From Methylophilales bacterium LSUCC0135 (lineage in GTDB: Bacteria > Pseudomonadota > Gammaproteobacteria > Burkholderiales > Methylophilaceae): DNA of 64,000 bases. Positions 54,981 to 64,000 of this stretch are shown here, piece after piece. The position numbers and the translations under genes were made by a program. The stretch spans positions 186,158 to 250,157 of the forward strand of contig MCAW01000002.1 in assembly GCA_001704575.1 (NCBI GenBank). The letters run 5' to 3'. Every line of letters begins with the position of its first letter. The first letter of the stretch is position 1. The notes beneath the pieces are model-generated. The model was not told where the DNA came from. It saw only the letters and a program-made list of their open reading frames with translations, and did not search any database.

Positions 54981-55625
54981 ATGGATCTTTTTTCCGGCCT
55001 CATGGATGAATCCCCGCATTTGCAACTGGGGACAGCTGCCTGGTTGCTGCGGGGTTTTGCACTCAATCAAGAAACGGCGGTCCTGCAGGCGCTCGAAACG
55101 GTGCTTGCCGTTGCTCCGCCGCGTTCGATGAAGACGCCTGGCGGCCAGCAGATGTCGGTCTTGACCACCAGTTGTGGCAATCTCGGCTGGGTTTCCGATC
55201 GCAGCGGTTATCGCTATGAAGCCTGTGACCCATCCACGGGCAAGCCATGGCCTGTCATGCCTGCGGTGTTTGCGTCGCTTGCTGCGGCAGCGGCGGCGGA
55301 ATCCGGTTTCCATGATTTCAGGCCGGATGCCTGTCTGATCAACTGTTATGAAGCTGGTGCAAAAATGGGCTTGCATCAGGACAAGGACGAGCGCGATTTC
55401 AGCCAGCCGATCGTTTCGGTTTCGCTCGGCATCGGCGCAATTTTTCTGTTCGGCGGCTTGAAGCGCAGCGACCGGGCATTCCGCATCGCACTCAATCACG
55501 GCGATGTGGTAGTTTGGGGCGACGTGGACAGATTGCGTTTTCATGGTGTGCAGCCGGTCAAGCCGGCTATGCATCCCAGACTGGGCGCACGACGTATCAA
55601 TCTGACCTTCCGCAAGGCTGCTTGA
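54981..55625 (+). CDS. alkB: Alpha-ketoglutarate-dependent DNA repair dioxygenase AlkB
   Basis: This 214-residue Fe(II)/2OG dioxygenase reverses N1-methyladenine and N3-methylcytosine damage. Iron ligands are His and Asp in GLHQDKDE and the distal His in RFHGV; the 2OG arginines are in RRINLTFR. The ATG at 54981 is preferred to the GTG one codon earlier. No Ada site is recognised in the promoter gap. Confidence 0.95.
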   Translation: MDLFSGLMDESPHLQLGTAAWLLRGFALNQETAVLQALETVLAVAPPRSMKTPGGQQMSVLTTSCGNLGWVSDRSGYRYEACDPSTGKPWPVMPAVFASLAAAAAAESGFHDFRPDACLINCYEAGAKMGLHQDKDERDFSQPIVSVSLGIGAIFLFGGLKRSDRAFRIALNHGDVVVWGDVDRLRFHGVQPVKPAMHPRLGARRINLTFRKAA

Positions 55626-55659
55626 GCAAGTGCTGATAAATGTATTAAACAGCGTTTGC

Positions 55660-56703
55660 TTAGCGATATTCCGGCAAATTGTTCAGCAAGGTTCTGACCG
55701 GGGTTGGCAAGGCTGCACCACTTGCATCTGCGCGATTGAGCCAGACTGATGCAGTTTGATGCGCTGCTGCAGCATGGCCTGCTACGCGCATGGGCTGCGG
55801 CGTGATGTGCAGGCGGAAATGCGTAAACGCATGTTTCAGCATAGGCATCGGTTGCAGCAATTCGGCTTCGATACCAAAACGTTCGCGCACATGGTTGATG
55901 GCATCGGTCCCTTGGGTTATTTCGGGCAGGCTCCAGAGGCCGCCCCAGATGCCGCTCGACGGACGTTTTTCGAGCAGTATCTGGTCGCCGTCCAGCAACA
56001 AGAGCATGGTGACCGATTTTTCCGGGATGGCCTTGCGCGGCTTCGGGGCCGGTAAAGCCTTGACCCGGTTTGTGGCAAAAGCGCCACAGCTTTGCAACAA
56101 CGGGCAATCGGAGCATTTCGGCTGGCTGCGCGTGCACAGCGTTGCGCCCAGATCCATCAGCCCCTGCGTGTAGGCGACCATGCCGGTTTGCGGCATCAGC
56201 GTTTCCGCCAGCTGCCATAACTGTTTTTCCACTTTGGGTAATCCGGGCCAGCCTTCGATGAGAAAGTGGCGCGCAAATACGCGTTTGACATTGCCATCGA
56301 GTATCGGCTGCGGCTGGTCGAAAGCGAAGCTGGCGATGGCGGCTGCAGTCGAACGGCCGATGCCGGGCAATTTGACGATATCTTCAAAGTGCGCCGGGAA
56401 GCGACCGTCATGCGCATCCATGATGATTTGCGCGGCGCTGTGAAGGTTGCGCGCGCGCGAGTAATAGCCGAGCCCGCTCCAGTGCTGCAGTACGGCATCT
56501 TCGTCCGCAGCGGCGAGGCTGCGGATATCCGGAAAGCGCTGCATGAATTTCCGGTAATAGCCGATCACCGCGCTGACCTGCGTCTGTTGCAGCATGATCT
56601 CGGAAACCCAGATAGCGTAAGGATCGCGCGTATTCTGCCAGGGCAGGTCGTGGCGGCCGTGCTGTTGCTGCCAGTGAATCACGATGTTGGCGAAATCGGA
56701 CAT
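55660..56703 (-). CDS. mutY: A/G-specific adenine glycosylase MutY
   Basis: The 347-residue base-excision enzyme removes A opposite 8-oxoG. It has IMLQQTQVSAVIGYY, the helix-hairpin-helix LPGIGRSTAAAIASFAF with catalytic Asp in ILDGNVKRV, the iron-sulfur motif CTRSQPKCSDCPLLQSC and a C-terminal NUDIX-like 8-oxoG-recognition domain. ATG 56703 is chosen over 56727 because GGAA lies 6-7 bases before it. Confidence 0.95.
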   Translation of the reverse strand: MSDFANIVIHWQQQHGRHDLPWQNTRDPYAIWVSEIMLQQTQVSAVIGYYRKFMQRFPDIRSLAAADEDAVLQHWSGLGYYSRARNLHSAAQIIMDAHDGRFPAHFEDIVKLPGIGRSTAAAIASFAFDQPQPILDGNVKRVFARHFLIEGWPGLPKVEKQLWQLAETLMPQTGMVAYTQGLMDLGATLCTRSQPKCSDCPLLQSCGAFATNRVKALPAPKPRKAIPEKSVTMLLLLDGDQILLEKRPSSGIWGGLWSLPEITQGTDAINHVRERFGIEAELLQPMPMLKHAFTHFRLHITPQPMRVAGHAAAAHQTASVWLNRADASGAALPTPVRTLLNNLPEYR

Positions 56704-56766
56704 TGGTATTCCGGGGTTTTTATTCATGCAGCAAAAGCCTGACCGGTCGGTCAGGCTCGATGTCTT

Positions 56767-59751
56767 TTACAGACCCAGCAGTTTGTTGAGCTTCTGTTTG
56801 GCTTTTTCTTCCACCGACTGTGGTTTTTCTTCGGCTGGTGCCGGGGCCGGAGCAGGTGCTACCTCCTGTGCTGCAGCCGGGTCACTTTCAGCAGGCGCCG
56901 GTGCGGTTTTGCTCTTGCTGCCGCCAAGCAGGCTTTCGAGGCCGCCCGCAGTGTCGCCGCCGATCAGCTTCTGTACTGCCTCAACCTTGCTGCCGCCGAC
57001 CTTTTCCAGCACTTTTTTCTGCGCCAGTGCGGTGGCAATGCCGGCAAAGTCGAGCGCATAACTCGGCTTGCTGAAAGTGCCGGTCAGTTTGACCGGAATG
57101 GTGACGCCGCTCAATTCTTCCAGTCCGGCACCGCCCTGCCCCTTCAGCGTCGAGACTACCGTGGGTTTGGCCAGGTAGTTGATTCTTTCGTTGCCGATGT
57201 CGATGTCACCGCTACCGGTGATGCGGAACAACGGTGCTTTCATGCTGAGGTCGTCATTACGGGCAACGCCGTTCTTGATATTGAAGCTGGCAGACATCTC
57301 GCTGAAATCGGTTTTTTTGGTCATGTCGCCTTCGACATTGGTCTCGCCCTTCAGCGTATTGAGCTTGTTCTGATAACCGCGCAGCGTGCCGGCGATATCG
57401 ATGCCCTTGACCGAGCCGTCCGCCAGGTTGGTAGCAGCCTTACCGTTCAGGCCCTTTTTCAGCGCACCGACTGTGGCACCCTGCGTGGTGACATCGACGC
57501 TGAGGTTGCCCTTACCGTTGAGCATGTCATTGTTGATGGCATCGACCAGCAGGGGGCCGATCGTGATGTTTTTCATATCCTGCTTGAAGGCGATGGCCGG
57601 AACGTTGCGTGCATCGACCTTGAGGCTGCCGGCCATGCTGCCTTCGTAAAGATTGGCCGAGAATGGTGTCAGGTCAACCACACCGTTTTCGGCCTTGAGG
57701 CGCACTTTGACATTGGCGGTTTTAACGTTTGCCAGTTTCAGCCAGCCGATGTTGGCATCACCGCTGGCATTAAGCTTTTTTAGTGCGGAAAGGTCCAGCG
57801 GCGTATCCGTTTCCGCCTTGGCAGCTGTCTGTGTACCCTCGCTTTTGGTGATGTAGCGGTCGGCATCCAGCTTGTCGATGTTGACGTCGAAGTTGAATAC
57901 CGGATCGGCGAAACGGCTGATGCCGAGGCTGGCTTGTATCTGGCTGTCGTCAACCTTTGCAGCCAGCGGGCTCAGGCTCAGTTTGTCACCGTCCGCCTTC
58001 AGATCGATGCGGATGTTGGAAGATTGAATCTTGCCGTATTTGAGTGCACCGATGCGCAAGCTGCCGTTCGCATTAAGCGCCTTCAGCGCCGAGAGATCCA
58101 GCGGCTTGTTATCGGCCGCTTTGCCGGAGGAATCGCCGACGTAACGGTCGGCATCAATCTTGTCGATGTCGATATCGAAGGTATAAAGCGGTCTGGTGAA
58201 CTGGCTGATGGCAAAACTGCCCTTGATCTGCGATTCGTCGAGCTTGAGGCTTAGCGGGCTGACGCTGAGTTTCTGGCCATCTGCCTTGACTGTCAGGGCA
58301 AGGCTGGACACCTTGTATTTGTCATAGAGCACGCTGCCTATATTCACGCGCCCATCCAGCAAAAGATCCTTCAGTGCAGAAAGATCGGCTGGCTTGCCTG
58401 CTGGTTCTGCAGTTTTGCTTTGCGATGAATCGGCCTTGCCGAGCAGCTTGTTGAGATCGAGCGTATCGGCATTGAGGTTGAACTTGATGTCCGGTTTGGC
58501 AAAACCTGCCACTGCAACGTCGCCGTTCAGCCTGGTGTTGTCGATGGCGAGATTGAAATCGCTCCTGACCTGTTCCTGCTTGACGTCAGTATGGAGTTTG
58601 AGCGCAAAAGTACCCTGCATGGCGGCTTTCGGCAGCGCCGGATCCTTCACGTCGAGGTTGCCGGCCAGTTTGGGCAGCTCGAAAATCATCTGTTCAATAT
58701 TGCCGCTGAATGGCGACGAGAATTTGCCCTGCACGGTACGCGCACCCTGCTTGGCAGCGATATCGCCGCTGATGCCGCTGCTCTGGATCGCCTTGGGCGA
58801 ACCCTTGACGTCGGCCAGCACCAGGTTGGCCTTGAAGGTATCGCTGCCTTTCTCGTGCGTGATGCTGAGCTTCGCATCCTTGCCGCTGACTTCGTCCTTC
58901 AGAATGGTCAATTTCGGTGCTGCCAGATCAGCAGCCAGTTTTGCGCCACTGAAGTTGCCGGTGACGGCGAGTTTCAGCCCATCGATCAGGAGCTCGGTAT
59001 TTTCCGGTTTGGCATCGATATCGCCGGCAAGTTTGATGACGACATCCTTGCCGCCCGCCAGGTCGCCCTTGATATTGGCATCCAGCGACTTGGCGACAAA
59101 ATGCTTGGCCTCCGGGTCGGCCATGAAATTGCCCTGAATATCGGCGCTGAGCTTGAGTTCCGGTTTGCTCGCTGTCAGATCGAAATCCGTTTGCAGATCA
59201 AACGGTTGCGCAAGTGCGACGCGGCCGGTTTTAAGGTTGAACTTGCTCAGCGCATATCGGCTGCCTGCCTGCAGGTCGTCGAAATTGACGGCGGAGTTGG
59301 TGACGATGACGCCGTCGATGTCGAACTTGATCTGTTCAGACTCGGTTTCATCCTTGCTCAGCAGGTCATCGAAATTGGTGGTGCCATCCTCGTAGCGCAC
59401 GATGTTGGCGCGCGCGCCATCGACATAAATCGTATCGACGATGAGCTCTTTTTGCAGCAAGGGCAGCAATGCCAGTGACACCTTGAGCCCTTTGACTGAA
59501 GCAAACTCCTTGTCGCTTTTGTGTTCGGAAAGCGAAATCCTGCCGAGATCGGCCCCTATGCTGGGCCAGAACGCCAGCTTGATATCTCCCTCGATATTCA
59601 GCGTGCGCTGCTTCTTGTCCTGCACCAGCTTGACGATCAGCGGTTTGTAGTCATTGGGGTTGAAGGTGGCGGCGACAATGCCGGCCACGATCAGTGCCAG
59701 TATGATCAGGCCGCCGAGGGCAAACGCCATGTATTTCAGGGTCTTGTTCAT
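56767..59751 (-). CDS. AsmA-family envelope protein with internal repeats
   Basis: This 994-residue protein has a single N-terminal membrane anchor (MAFALGGLIILALIVAGIVAA), with the rest periplasmic, as in AsmA/TamB-like lipid-transport proteins. Three consecutive ~100-residue units in the middle each open with DLSALK-L and close with F-D-ID K-DADRY, encoded at roughly 57650-58400. The C-terminal AsmA core (GSMAGSLKVDARNVP, GSGDIDIGNERINYL) is followed by an Ala/Pro-rich tail. ATG 59751 (MNKTLKYM) is the likely start. It may take part in phospholipid or outer-membrane homeostasis. Confidence 0.9.
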   Translation of the reverse strand: MNKTLKYMAFALGGLIILALIVAGIVAATFNPNDYKPLIVKLVQDKKQRTLNIEGDIKLAFWPSIGADLGRISLSEHKSDKEFASVKGLKVSLALLPLLQKELIVDTIYVDGARANIVRYEDGTTNFDDLLSKDETESEQIKFDIDGVIVTNSAVNFDDLQAGSRYALSKFNLKTGRVALAQPFDLQTDFDLTASKPELKLSADIQGNFMADPEAKHFVAKSLDANIKGDLAGGKDVVIKLAGDIDAKPENTELLIDGLKLAVTGNFSGAKLAADLAAPKLTILKDEVSGKDAKLSITHEKGSDTFKANLVLADVKGSPKAIQSSGISGDIAAKQGARTVQGKFSSPFSGNIEQMIFELPKLAGNLDVKDPALPKAAMQGTFALKLHTDVKQEQVRSDFNLAIDNTRLNGDVAVAGFAKPDIKFNLNADTLDLNKLLGKADSSQSKTAEPAGKPADLSALKDLLLDGRVNIGSVLYDKYKVSSLALTVKADGQKLSVSPLSLKLDESQIKGSFAISQFTRPLYTFDIDIDKIDADRYVGDSSGKAADNKPLDLSALKALNANGSLRIGALKYGKIQSSNIRIDLKADGDKLSLSPLAAKVDDSQIQASLGISRFADPVFNFDVNIDKLDADRYITKSEGTQTAAKAETDTPLDLSALKKLNASGDANIGWLKLANVKTANVKVRLKAENGVVDLTPFSANLYEGSMAGSLKVDARNVPAIAFKQDMKNITIGPLLVDAINNDMLNGKGNLSVDVTTQGATVGALKKGLNGKAATNLADGSVKGIDIAGTLRGYQNKLNTLKGETNVEGDMTKKTDFSEMSASFNIKNGVARNDDLSMKAPLFRITGSGDIDIGNERINYLAKPTVVSTLKGQGGAGLEELSGVTIPVKLTGTFSKPSYALDFAGIATALAQKKVLEKVGGSKVEAVQKLIGGDTAGGLESLLGGSKSKTAPAPAESDPAAAQEVAPAPAPAPAEEKPQSVEEKAKQKLNKLLGL

Positions 59752-59764
59752 GATGGTTCCCGGT

Positions 59765-60397
59765 TCATGATGCAAATTTCAGATATTCGAACACTTGATT
59801 ACCAAGCACATAGAGGCCGATAAAAAAGGCCGCGAAATAAAGAATAGTAACGATGATCCAGACAAATGCAATGATGGTCATCAGACCGTCGCTTTCCATA
59901 TCGCCAAAGCAAAAAAAGATGACCGCGAGTGCAGGCAAAGTATTACTCATGGGCAATAAGCCGAACGGAACAGCGATCAGTGTACCGGCAATCATCAGAA
60001 TGACGCCCCCTGTTTTCTGACCCTGTACGCCTTCCACCAAGCCGAATAGCCGCGGCCTGGTAAATACATGACAAAATCCTACTATTTTCAAACAAGTCTT
60101 GCCGAGCAAGCGCCAGGATTTCTCGCTCATTTCCAGGTTGCGTATGTTGTGTGGCAACACGGGTGAAGTGTGGCCGCGCCACATTTGCCAGCCCATGACG
60201 ACATAGGTCAATCCTATCATCACGGAAACCGGGCCGAGCGGTATGGGCTGTATGAACGGCGTTGAAAGTATCAGCGCGATCAGCGCGTAAGCCGAGCCAT
60301 GCAGGCTGTCCATCGCTGCGCCCAGTGTCAGCGGTTTCTGCTTTGCATCATGCTCAAAGCGCGAAAGTGCTGCTACCAGACGCTCATAATCATTCAT
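59765..60397 (-). CDS. Exopolysaccharide synthesis ExoD family membrane protein
   Basis: This 210-residue protein has about four membrane helices and the ExoD-family layout: an N-terminal LTLGAAMDSLHGSAYALIAL, then PFIQPIPLGPVSVMIGL, and GVILMIAGTLIAVPFGLLP. ExoD proteins are linked to polysaccharide production and alkaline tolerance in rhizobia; the mechanism is unknown. The ATG shares one base with the uppP stop (TGATG), so translation is coupled. Confidence 0.85.
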   Translation of the reverse strand: MNDYERLVAALSRFEHDAKQKPLTLGAAMDSLHGSAYALIALILSTPFIQPIPLGPVSVMIGLTYVVMGWQMWRGHTSPVLPHNIRNLEMSEKSWRLLGKTCLKIVGFCHVFTRPRLFGLVEGVQGQKTGGVILMIAGTLIAVPFGLLPMSNTLPALAVIFFCFGDMESDGLMTIIAFVWIIVTILYFAAFFIGLYVLGNQVFEYLKFAS

Positions 60398-61200
60398 CAC
60401 GCATCCCAGAAATAGGCCAGTACGATGCAGCCGAACACGATGCGATAGTAGGCAAAAAGACGGAAATCGTGATTGGCTACGTAACGCACCAGGGTCTTGA
60501 CTGCCAGCAGCGCTGCAAAAAATGCCGTAATGAAACCGACTGCAAATATGAAGACATCATCCCAAACCAGTAAATTCCGGTTCTTGAGCAAGTCATAGAT
60601 GGTCGCGGCAAACATGATGGGAATCGCCACAAAGAACGAAAACTCGGTCGCTGCCTGCCGTGAAAGACCGAACAGCATGCCGCCGAGTATGGTGGCGCCT
60701 GAGCGCGAAACGCCGGGAATCAGTGAAAGGGATTGTGCAAGGCCGATTTTTAAGGCTTGTGACATGGTCATGTCGTCGACCATACGGGTGCTGGGCTGCA
60801 GATTGAGCCGTTCGACCAGCAGAATGACAAAACCGCCGGCGATCAGTGCGATTGCCACGGTGAAGGGAGAGAACAGGAATGCCTTGATCTGGCTGTGGAA
60901 CATCAGGCCCAGTATCGCGGCCGGCATGAAGGCAATGGCCAGGTTGCGGATAAATCTCTGGGCAACGGGATCATGTAACATCTGGCCGCCAACGAATTCC
61001 AGCCGCGCCCGGTATTCCCAGCAAATTGCCAGGATAGCACCGAGCTGGATGAAAATCTTGAACACCTTGCTCTTTTCATTATTGAAATGAATCAGGTCGC
61101 CGACGATGATCAGATGGCCGGTGCTGCTCACCGGCAGGAACTCGGTAGCGCCCTCGACCAGGCCAAGAATGAAGGCTTTGAAAAGCAGCACGATGTCCAT
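60397..61200 (-). CDS. uppP: Undecaprenyl-diphosphatase UppP (BacA)
   Basis: The 267-residue membrane enzyme recycles undecaprenyl pyrophosphate for cell-wall synthesis; overproduction gives bacitracin resistance. Signature motifs are EGATEFLPVSSTGHLII and GVSRSGATILGG, which line the active site, in eight membrane helices. It is upstream of exoD, overlapping by one base. Confidence 0.96.
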   Translation of the reverse strand: MDIVLLFKAFILGLVEGATEFLPVSSTGHLIIVGDLIHFNNEKSKVFKIFIQLGAILAICWEYRARLEFVGGQMLHDPVAQRFIRNLAIAFMPAAILGLMFHSQIKAFLFSPFTVAIALIAGGFVILLVERLNLQPSTRMVDDMTMSQALKIGLAQSLSLIPGVSRSGATILGGMLFGLSRQAATEFSFFVAIPIMFAATIYDLLKNRNLLVWDDVFIFAVGFITAFFAALLAVKTLVRYVANHDFRLFAYYRIVFGCIVLAYFWDA

Positions 61201-61240
61201 CAGGTGAAGTTCTTTCCTCTTGTTTGCTCAATCAAACTGC

Positions 61241-62407
61241 TCAGAAGCGCTCACCCGGCATCAGGTAGCGCCATTGCCCCAGCGGCAGTTTACCCAGTGT
61301 CACGCTGCCGATGCGAACACGCTTGAGGCCCACCACCTTGAGCCCGACCAGTTCGCACATGCGGCGGATCTGGCGCTTTCTGCCTTCGCGCAGGACGAAG
61401 CGCAGCTGGTCTTCGTTCTGCCAGGAAACCTTGGCCGGTTTGAGCTGGACCCCATCCAGCGACAGCCCGGAATTGAGCATGTTCAGACCCTTGTCGGAAA
61501 GCTCGCCCTCAACCCGCACCAGATATTCTTTTTCCACTGTCGAGTTTTCGCCGATCAGTTGTTTGGCCACACGGCCGTCCTGAGTGAGTACAAGCAAACC
61601 TGTGGAATCAATATCGAGGCGCCCAGCCGGGGCCAGGTTTTTGAGATGGCCGCGTTTGAAAGGCTTTCTGCTGGGGTCTTCCAGCCACTGATTGTCCGGG
61701 TGTATCAGCACTACGGCGGGCTCGTAGCCGTCTTCCGCCTGGCCGGACACATAGCCCACCGGCTTGTGCAGAATGATGGTGACGATCTCGGCCAGATGTT
61801 TTTGCGCCTCGCGGCTGATTTCTATCCTCACGTCCGTTGCAACTCGCGTTCCCAGCACATCGATCACTTGTCCGTTCACCTTGACCCAGCCGTTGAAGAT
61901 CCATTCATCTGCCTCGCGTCTGGAGCAGAGTCCGCGTTCTGCCATCAGTTTGGAGAGTCTTGGCAATTCCGGGCTAGAGGCTTGCGGCTTGGGCGAAAAC
62001 ATCGGATTGGTGGCGCGATCCCGATTGAAATCGCCAGGCTCGAAACCGTCGCGGGCCTTGCCACCACGGCGTGGTGTGTCGCGGCTCTCAGCCAGATTTT
62101 TCGAAGGGTTGCGCTTGAATTCATCGCGTTTGAACTCACCGCGTTGCAGTGGACGCTGGGCTGGTGCACGGCTGTCTGGCGTAAGTGGCTGATGCGGCTT
62201 GCCGTCATGACGGTGGTTGCGCTGAGAGGGTTTTTCGTTGTTCTTGACGCTTTCAACCGGCTTTTGCTGTTTGGCGGTTTCTGGCGTTACGACCGGTTTG
62301 GTCGGCGGTGCAACGCGCAACCTTTTGGCCGGGTCGGTGCGCCGGGCCGGTGCACGAGATTTGCTGCCGGAATCTTTCGTCGGTTTGGTCAGTTTTAGCG
62401 TAGTCAA
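61241..62407 (-). CDS. RsuA/RluB/RluF-family pseudouridine synthase with long basic N-terminus
   Basis: The product has 388 residues. The catalytic aspartate is in PAGRLDIDSTGLLVLT, and an S4 domain (LSKLMAERGLCSRREADEW) precedes it. The C-terminal REGRKRQIRRMCELVGLKV and LGKLPLGQWRYL blocks look closest to RluF/RluB, which modify 23S rRNA helices. About 145 N-terminal residues are low-complexity and rich in Lys, Arg, Pro and Asn (for example GEFKRDEFKRN), probably an RNA-binding tail. Exact position specificity cannot be assigned. Confidence 0.9.
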   Translation of the reverse strand: MTTLKLTKPTKDSGSKSRAPARRTDPAKRLRVAPPTKPVVTPETAKQQKPVESVKNNEKPSQRNHRHDGKPHQPLTPDSRAPAQRPLQRGEFKRDEFKRNPSKNLAESRDTPRRGGKARDGFEPGDFNRDRATNPMFSPKPQASSPELPRLSKLMAERGLCSRREADEWIFNGWVKVNGQVIDVLGTRVATDVRIEISREAQKHLAEIVTIILHKPVGYVSGQAEDGYEPAVVLIHPDNQWLEDPSRKPFKRGHLKNLAPAGRLDIDSTGLLVLTQDGRVAKQLIGENSTVEKEYLVRVEGELSDKGLNMLNSGLSLDGVQLKPAKVSWQNEDQLRFVLREGRKRQIRRMCELVGLKVVGLKRVRIGSVTLGKLPLGQWRYLMPGERF

Positions 62408-62599
62408 AGCGGTCTTCCTTTGCCGCTATTCTAACAGACGCAATCTGGCAGACGCACTCTGGTCAGGCCGACAGTTTGCGTTGACGGCAGAAGGGTTTGC
62501 CATCAAGCATGATTGATTACGGCACAATTGGCGCTACGCTGTCCGTTTTGATATGTGTTATTTCTATATGTCTCATAACTTGAAAGGCTGAAAGTAAAA

Positions 62600-62959
62600 A
62601 TGTCTGAAATCAAGATTTATCATAATCCCCAATGCAGTAATTCTCGCGGCGCTCTGGCCTTGATCCGGGAGCGCGGCATTGAACCAACCATCATCGAATA
62701 CCTGAAGGCGCCACCAAGCAAGGAAAAACTCAAGATCATGATGATGGACGCAGGCATCACGCCGCGCGAATTGTTGCGGGCGAAGGAGGCGGTTTATGCC
62801 GAACTGGGGCTGGATGATGCCAAGTGGACAGACGACGAGCTGGTGGATTTCATGTTGCGGCATCCGGTCCTGATGAACCGGCCTGTGGTGGTGACCGCTT
62901 TGGGAACAAGATTATGCCGTCCGCCCGAGCTGGTGCTGGAAATCCTGCCCGGGATTTGA
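62600..62959 (+). CDS. arsC: Arsenate reductase (glutaredoxin type, ArsC)
   Basis: The 119-residue protein has the catalytic Cys in YHNPQCSNSRGAL and the downstream basic residues HPVLMNRPVVV and GTRLCRPPE of the ArsC family. It would reduce arsenate with glutathione/glutaredoxin. No arsB or arsR neighbours are present, so a YfgD-like housekeeping role is possible. A terminator follows. Confidence 0.9.
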   Translation: MSEIKIYHNPQCSNSRGALALIRERGIEPTIIEYLKAPPSKEKLKIMMMDAGITPRELLRAKEAVYAELGLDDAKWTDDELVDFMLRHPVLMNRPVVVTALGTRLCRPPELVLEILPGI

Positions 62960-63022
62960 AAAATATATGCCAGGTTCAAGCAGGAGTTCAGGGCATTGTC
63001 ATCAGATGTTGACTGGCCCGAA

Positions 63023-63061
63023 AAAATAAAACCCGGCAGTTCAATTGCCGGGTTTTATTTT
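63023..63061. terminator. Bidirectional terminator between arsC and dksA
   Basis: AAATAAAACCCGGCA and TGCCGGGTTTTATTT form a long stem around a 7-base loop with A/T tracts on both sides. It serves both convergent genes. Confidence 0.92.
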
Positions 63062-63079
63062 CACCAAGATAAAGCCCGA

Positions 63080-63502
63080 TTACTTGGCGACTTGTTTTTC
63101 GCGGATTTCGTCGAGTGTTTTGCAGTCGATGCACTGCGTGGCTGTCGGGCGTGCTTCCAGACGCTTGAGACCAATTTCAACGCCGCAGCTGTTGCAGTAA
63201 CCATATTCTCCCTCGTTGATTTTATTGAGGGTTTCGTCGATCTTCTTGATCAGTTTGCGTTCACGGTCACGATTGCGTAATTCCAGCGCCATGTCGGATT
63301 CCTGGCTGGCGCGGTCGTTGGGGTCGGCAAACATGGTGACTTCGTCCTGCATGGTATGCACGGTACGGTCGATATCATCGCTCAGTTCGGCTTTCCAGTC
63401 GTTGAGGATTTGACGGAAATGGTTGAGCTGTTTTTCGTTCATGTATTCCTCACCCGCCGCAGGCTCGTAAGGAACGAATTGTCTTGAGATTACATCGGCC
63501 AT
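63080..63502 (-). CDS. dksA: RNA polymerase-binding transcription factor DksA
   Basis: This 140-residue factor works with ppGpp at RNA polymerase. The coiled-coil tip has the acidic FADPNDRAS motif (DxxDxA), and the zinc finger CNSCGVEIG...CIDC is complete. Length and C-terminus are typical of the E. coli-type protein. It lies between arsC (convergent) and folD (same strand). Confidence 0.96.
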   Translation of the reverse strand: MADVISRQFVPYEPAAGEEYMNEKQLNHFRQILNDWKAELSDDIDRTVHTMQDEVTMFADPNDRASQESDMALELRNRDRERKLIKKIDETLNKINEGEYGYCNSCGVEIGLKRLEARPTATQCIDCKTLDEIREKQVAK

Positions 63503-63623
63503 CTTGGTCTCGTCGGGATAACTTCCCCGTTTCGTAAATAGCGTTAACAGAAAAATAAAGCAGGCGCAAGTTTACTACGATTGGAAATAATGTCCAGCAC
63601 GGATTTCCATGCCATTTATGCGG

Positions 63624-64000
63624 CTAAGCTACTGAAGATTCGCGCAAAGTCTGCGCCAGAAAGGTGTTTTCCATCAAGGTGGCGACCGTCATAGGACCAA
63701 CACCGCCGGGAACCGGCGTGATCCAGCCGGCACGTTCGCTGGCAACCTTGTATTCGACATCGCCGCAGATGGTTCCATCCGGCAGGCGGTTGATGCCGAT
63801 ATCGATGACGATGGCGCCCGGCTTGATCCATTCTCCCTTGACCAGACCGGGCTTGCCGGCTGCAGCGACGACGATGTCTGCACGCGCAACATTCGCTGCC
63901 AGGTTCTTGGTGTGGCGGTGACAGCAGGTTACCGTACAACCTGCCAGCAGCAGCTCGAGCACCATGGGCCGTCCCACGTGATTTGAAGCGCCGACGACAA
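63624..64000 (-). CDS. folD: Methylene-THF dehydrogenase/cyclohydrolase FolD, partial (C-terminal part)
   Basis: Only the last ~125 codons are in the window; the gene continues to the right. The visible part begins [12 protein letters not shown], the NADP-binding region, and includes [15 protein letters not shown] and the signature [18 protein letters not shown]. FolD interconverts methylene-, methenyl- and formyl-tetrahydrofolate. Confidence 0.95.
   Translation of the reverse strand, partial: VVGASNHVGRPMVLELLLAGCTVTCCHRHTKNLAANVARADIVVAAAGKPGLVKGEWIKPGAIVIDIGINRLPDGTICGDVEYKVASERAGWITPVPGGVGPMTVATLMENTFLAQTLRESSVA

Overview
The window is a chromosomal replication-origin region from a Gram-negative bacterium, most likely a betaproteobacterium. 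The evidence is the order rpmH-rnpA-yidD-yidC-mnmE, mnmG-rsmG-parA-parB, a full atpIBEFHAGDC operon followed by glmU-glmS, and dnaA-dnaN-gyrB running the other way. A formaldehyde-activating-enzyme (Fae) homologue fits Nitrosomonadales/Methylophilaceae-like lineages, but I cannot name a genus from sequence alone. No tRNA, rRNA, CRISPR array, insertion sequence or prophage was recognised.

Left arm (1-23641): a truncated export-protein start and a pcm-like methyltransferase, then a histidine kinase and a sigma-54 (NtrC-type) response regulator. Divergent from the kinase are a putative outer-membrane channel and a small periplasmic binding-protein-like gene. Next is a leader with three direct repeats (5705-5762) and a near-perfect sigma-54 promoter (5894-5909). 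This drives a tightly packed operon: thermostable-hemolysin family protein, AMP-forming acyl ligase, heme-oxygenase-like diiron protein, SDR, TPR protein, SAM methyltransferase, an InaA-kinase/LTA-synthase fusion, PAP2 phosphatase and cytochrome b561. A second LTA-synthase-like gene follows behind a PmrA-box-like repeat. I read this as one regulated envelope-lipid or small-molecule pathway; it is the most interesting part of the window. A heavy-metal RND efflux operon with a His-rich leader gene and a DUF3240 gene closes this arm.

Origin region (23642-41425): a TPP riboswitch with an unusual three-hairpin leader precedes thiC. Then come gyrB, dnaN and dnaA (minus strand), two candidate origin intergenic regions with DnaA boxes, and the rpmH-to-mnmE run. 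Two consensus parS sites flank a cytochrome b / SHP-type cytochrome c pair on the opposite strand. The SHP gene carries an apparent one-base frameshift in an A6 run right after its start codon. mnmG, rsmG, parA and parB follow.

Right arm (41426-64000): the ATP synthase operon, glmU, glmS, a GNAT gene, a Fae-like gene lacking the catalytic His, a SulP transporter, alkB, mutY, a large AsmA protein with internal repeats, exoD, uppP, a RluF/RluB-type pseudouridine synthase, arsC, dksA and a truncated folD. Apart from the Fae-like gene this arm is ordinary housekeeping.
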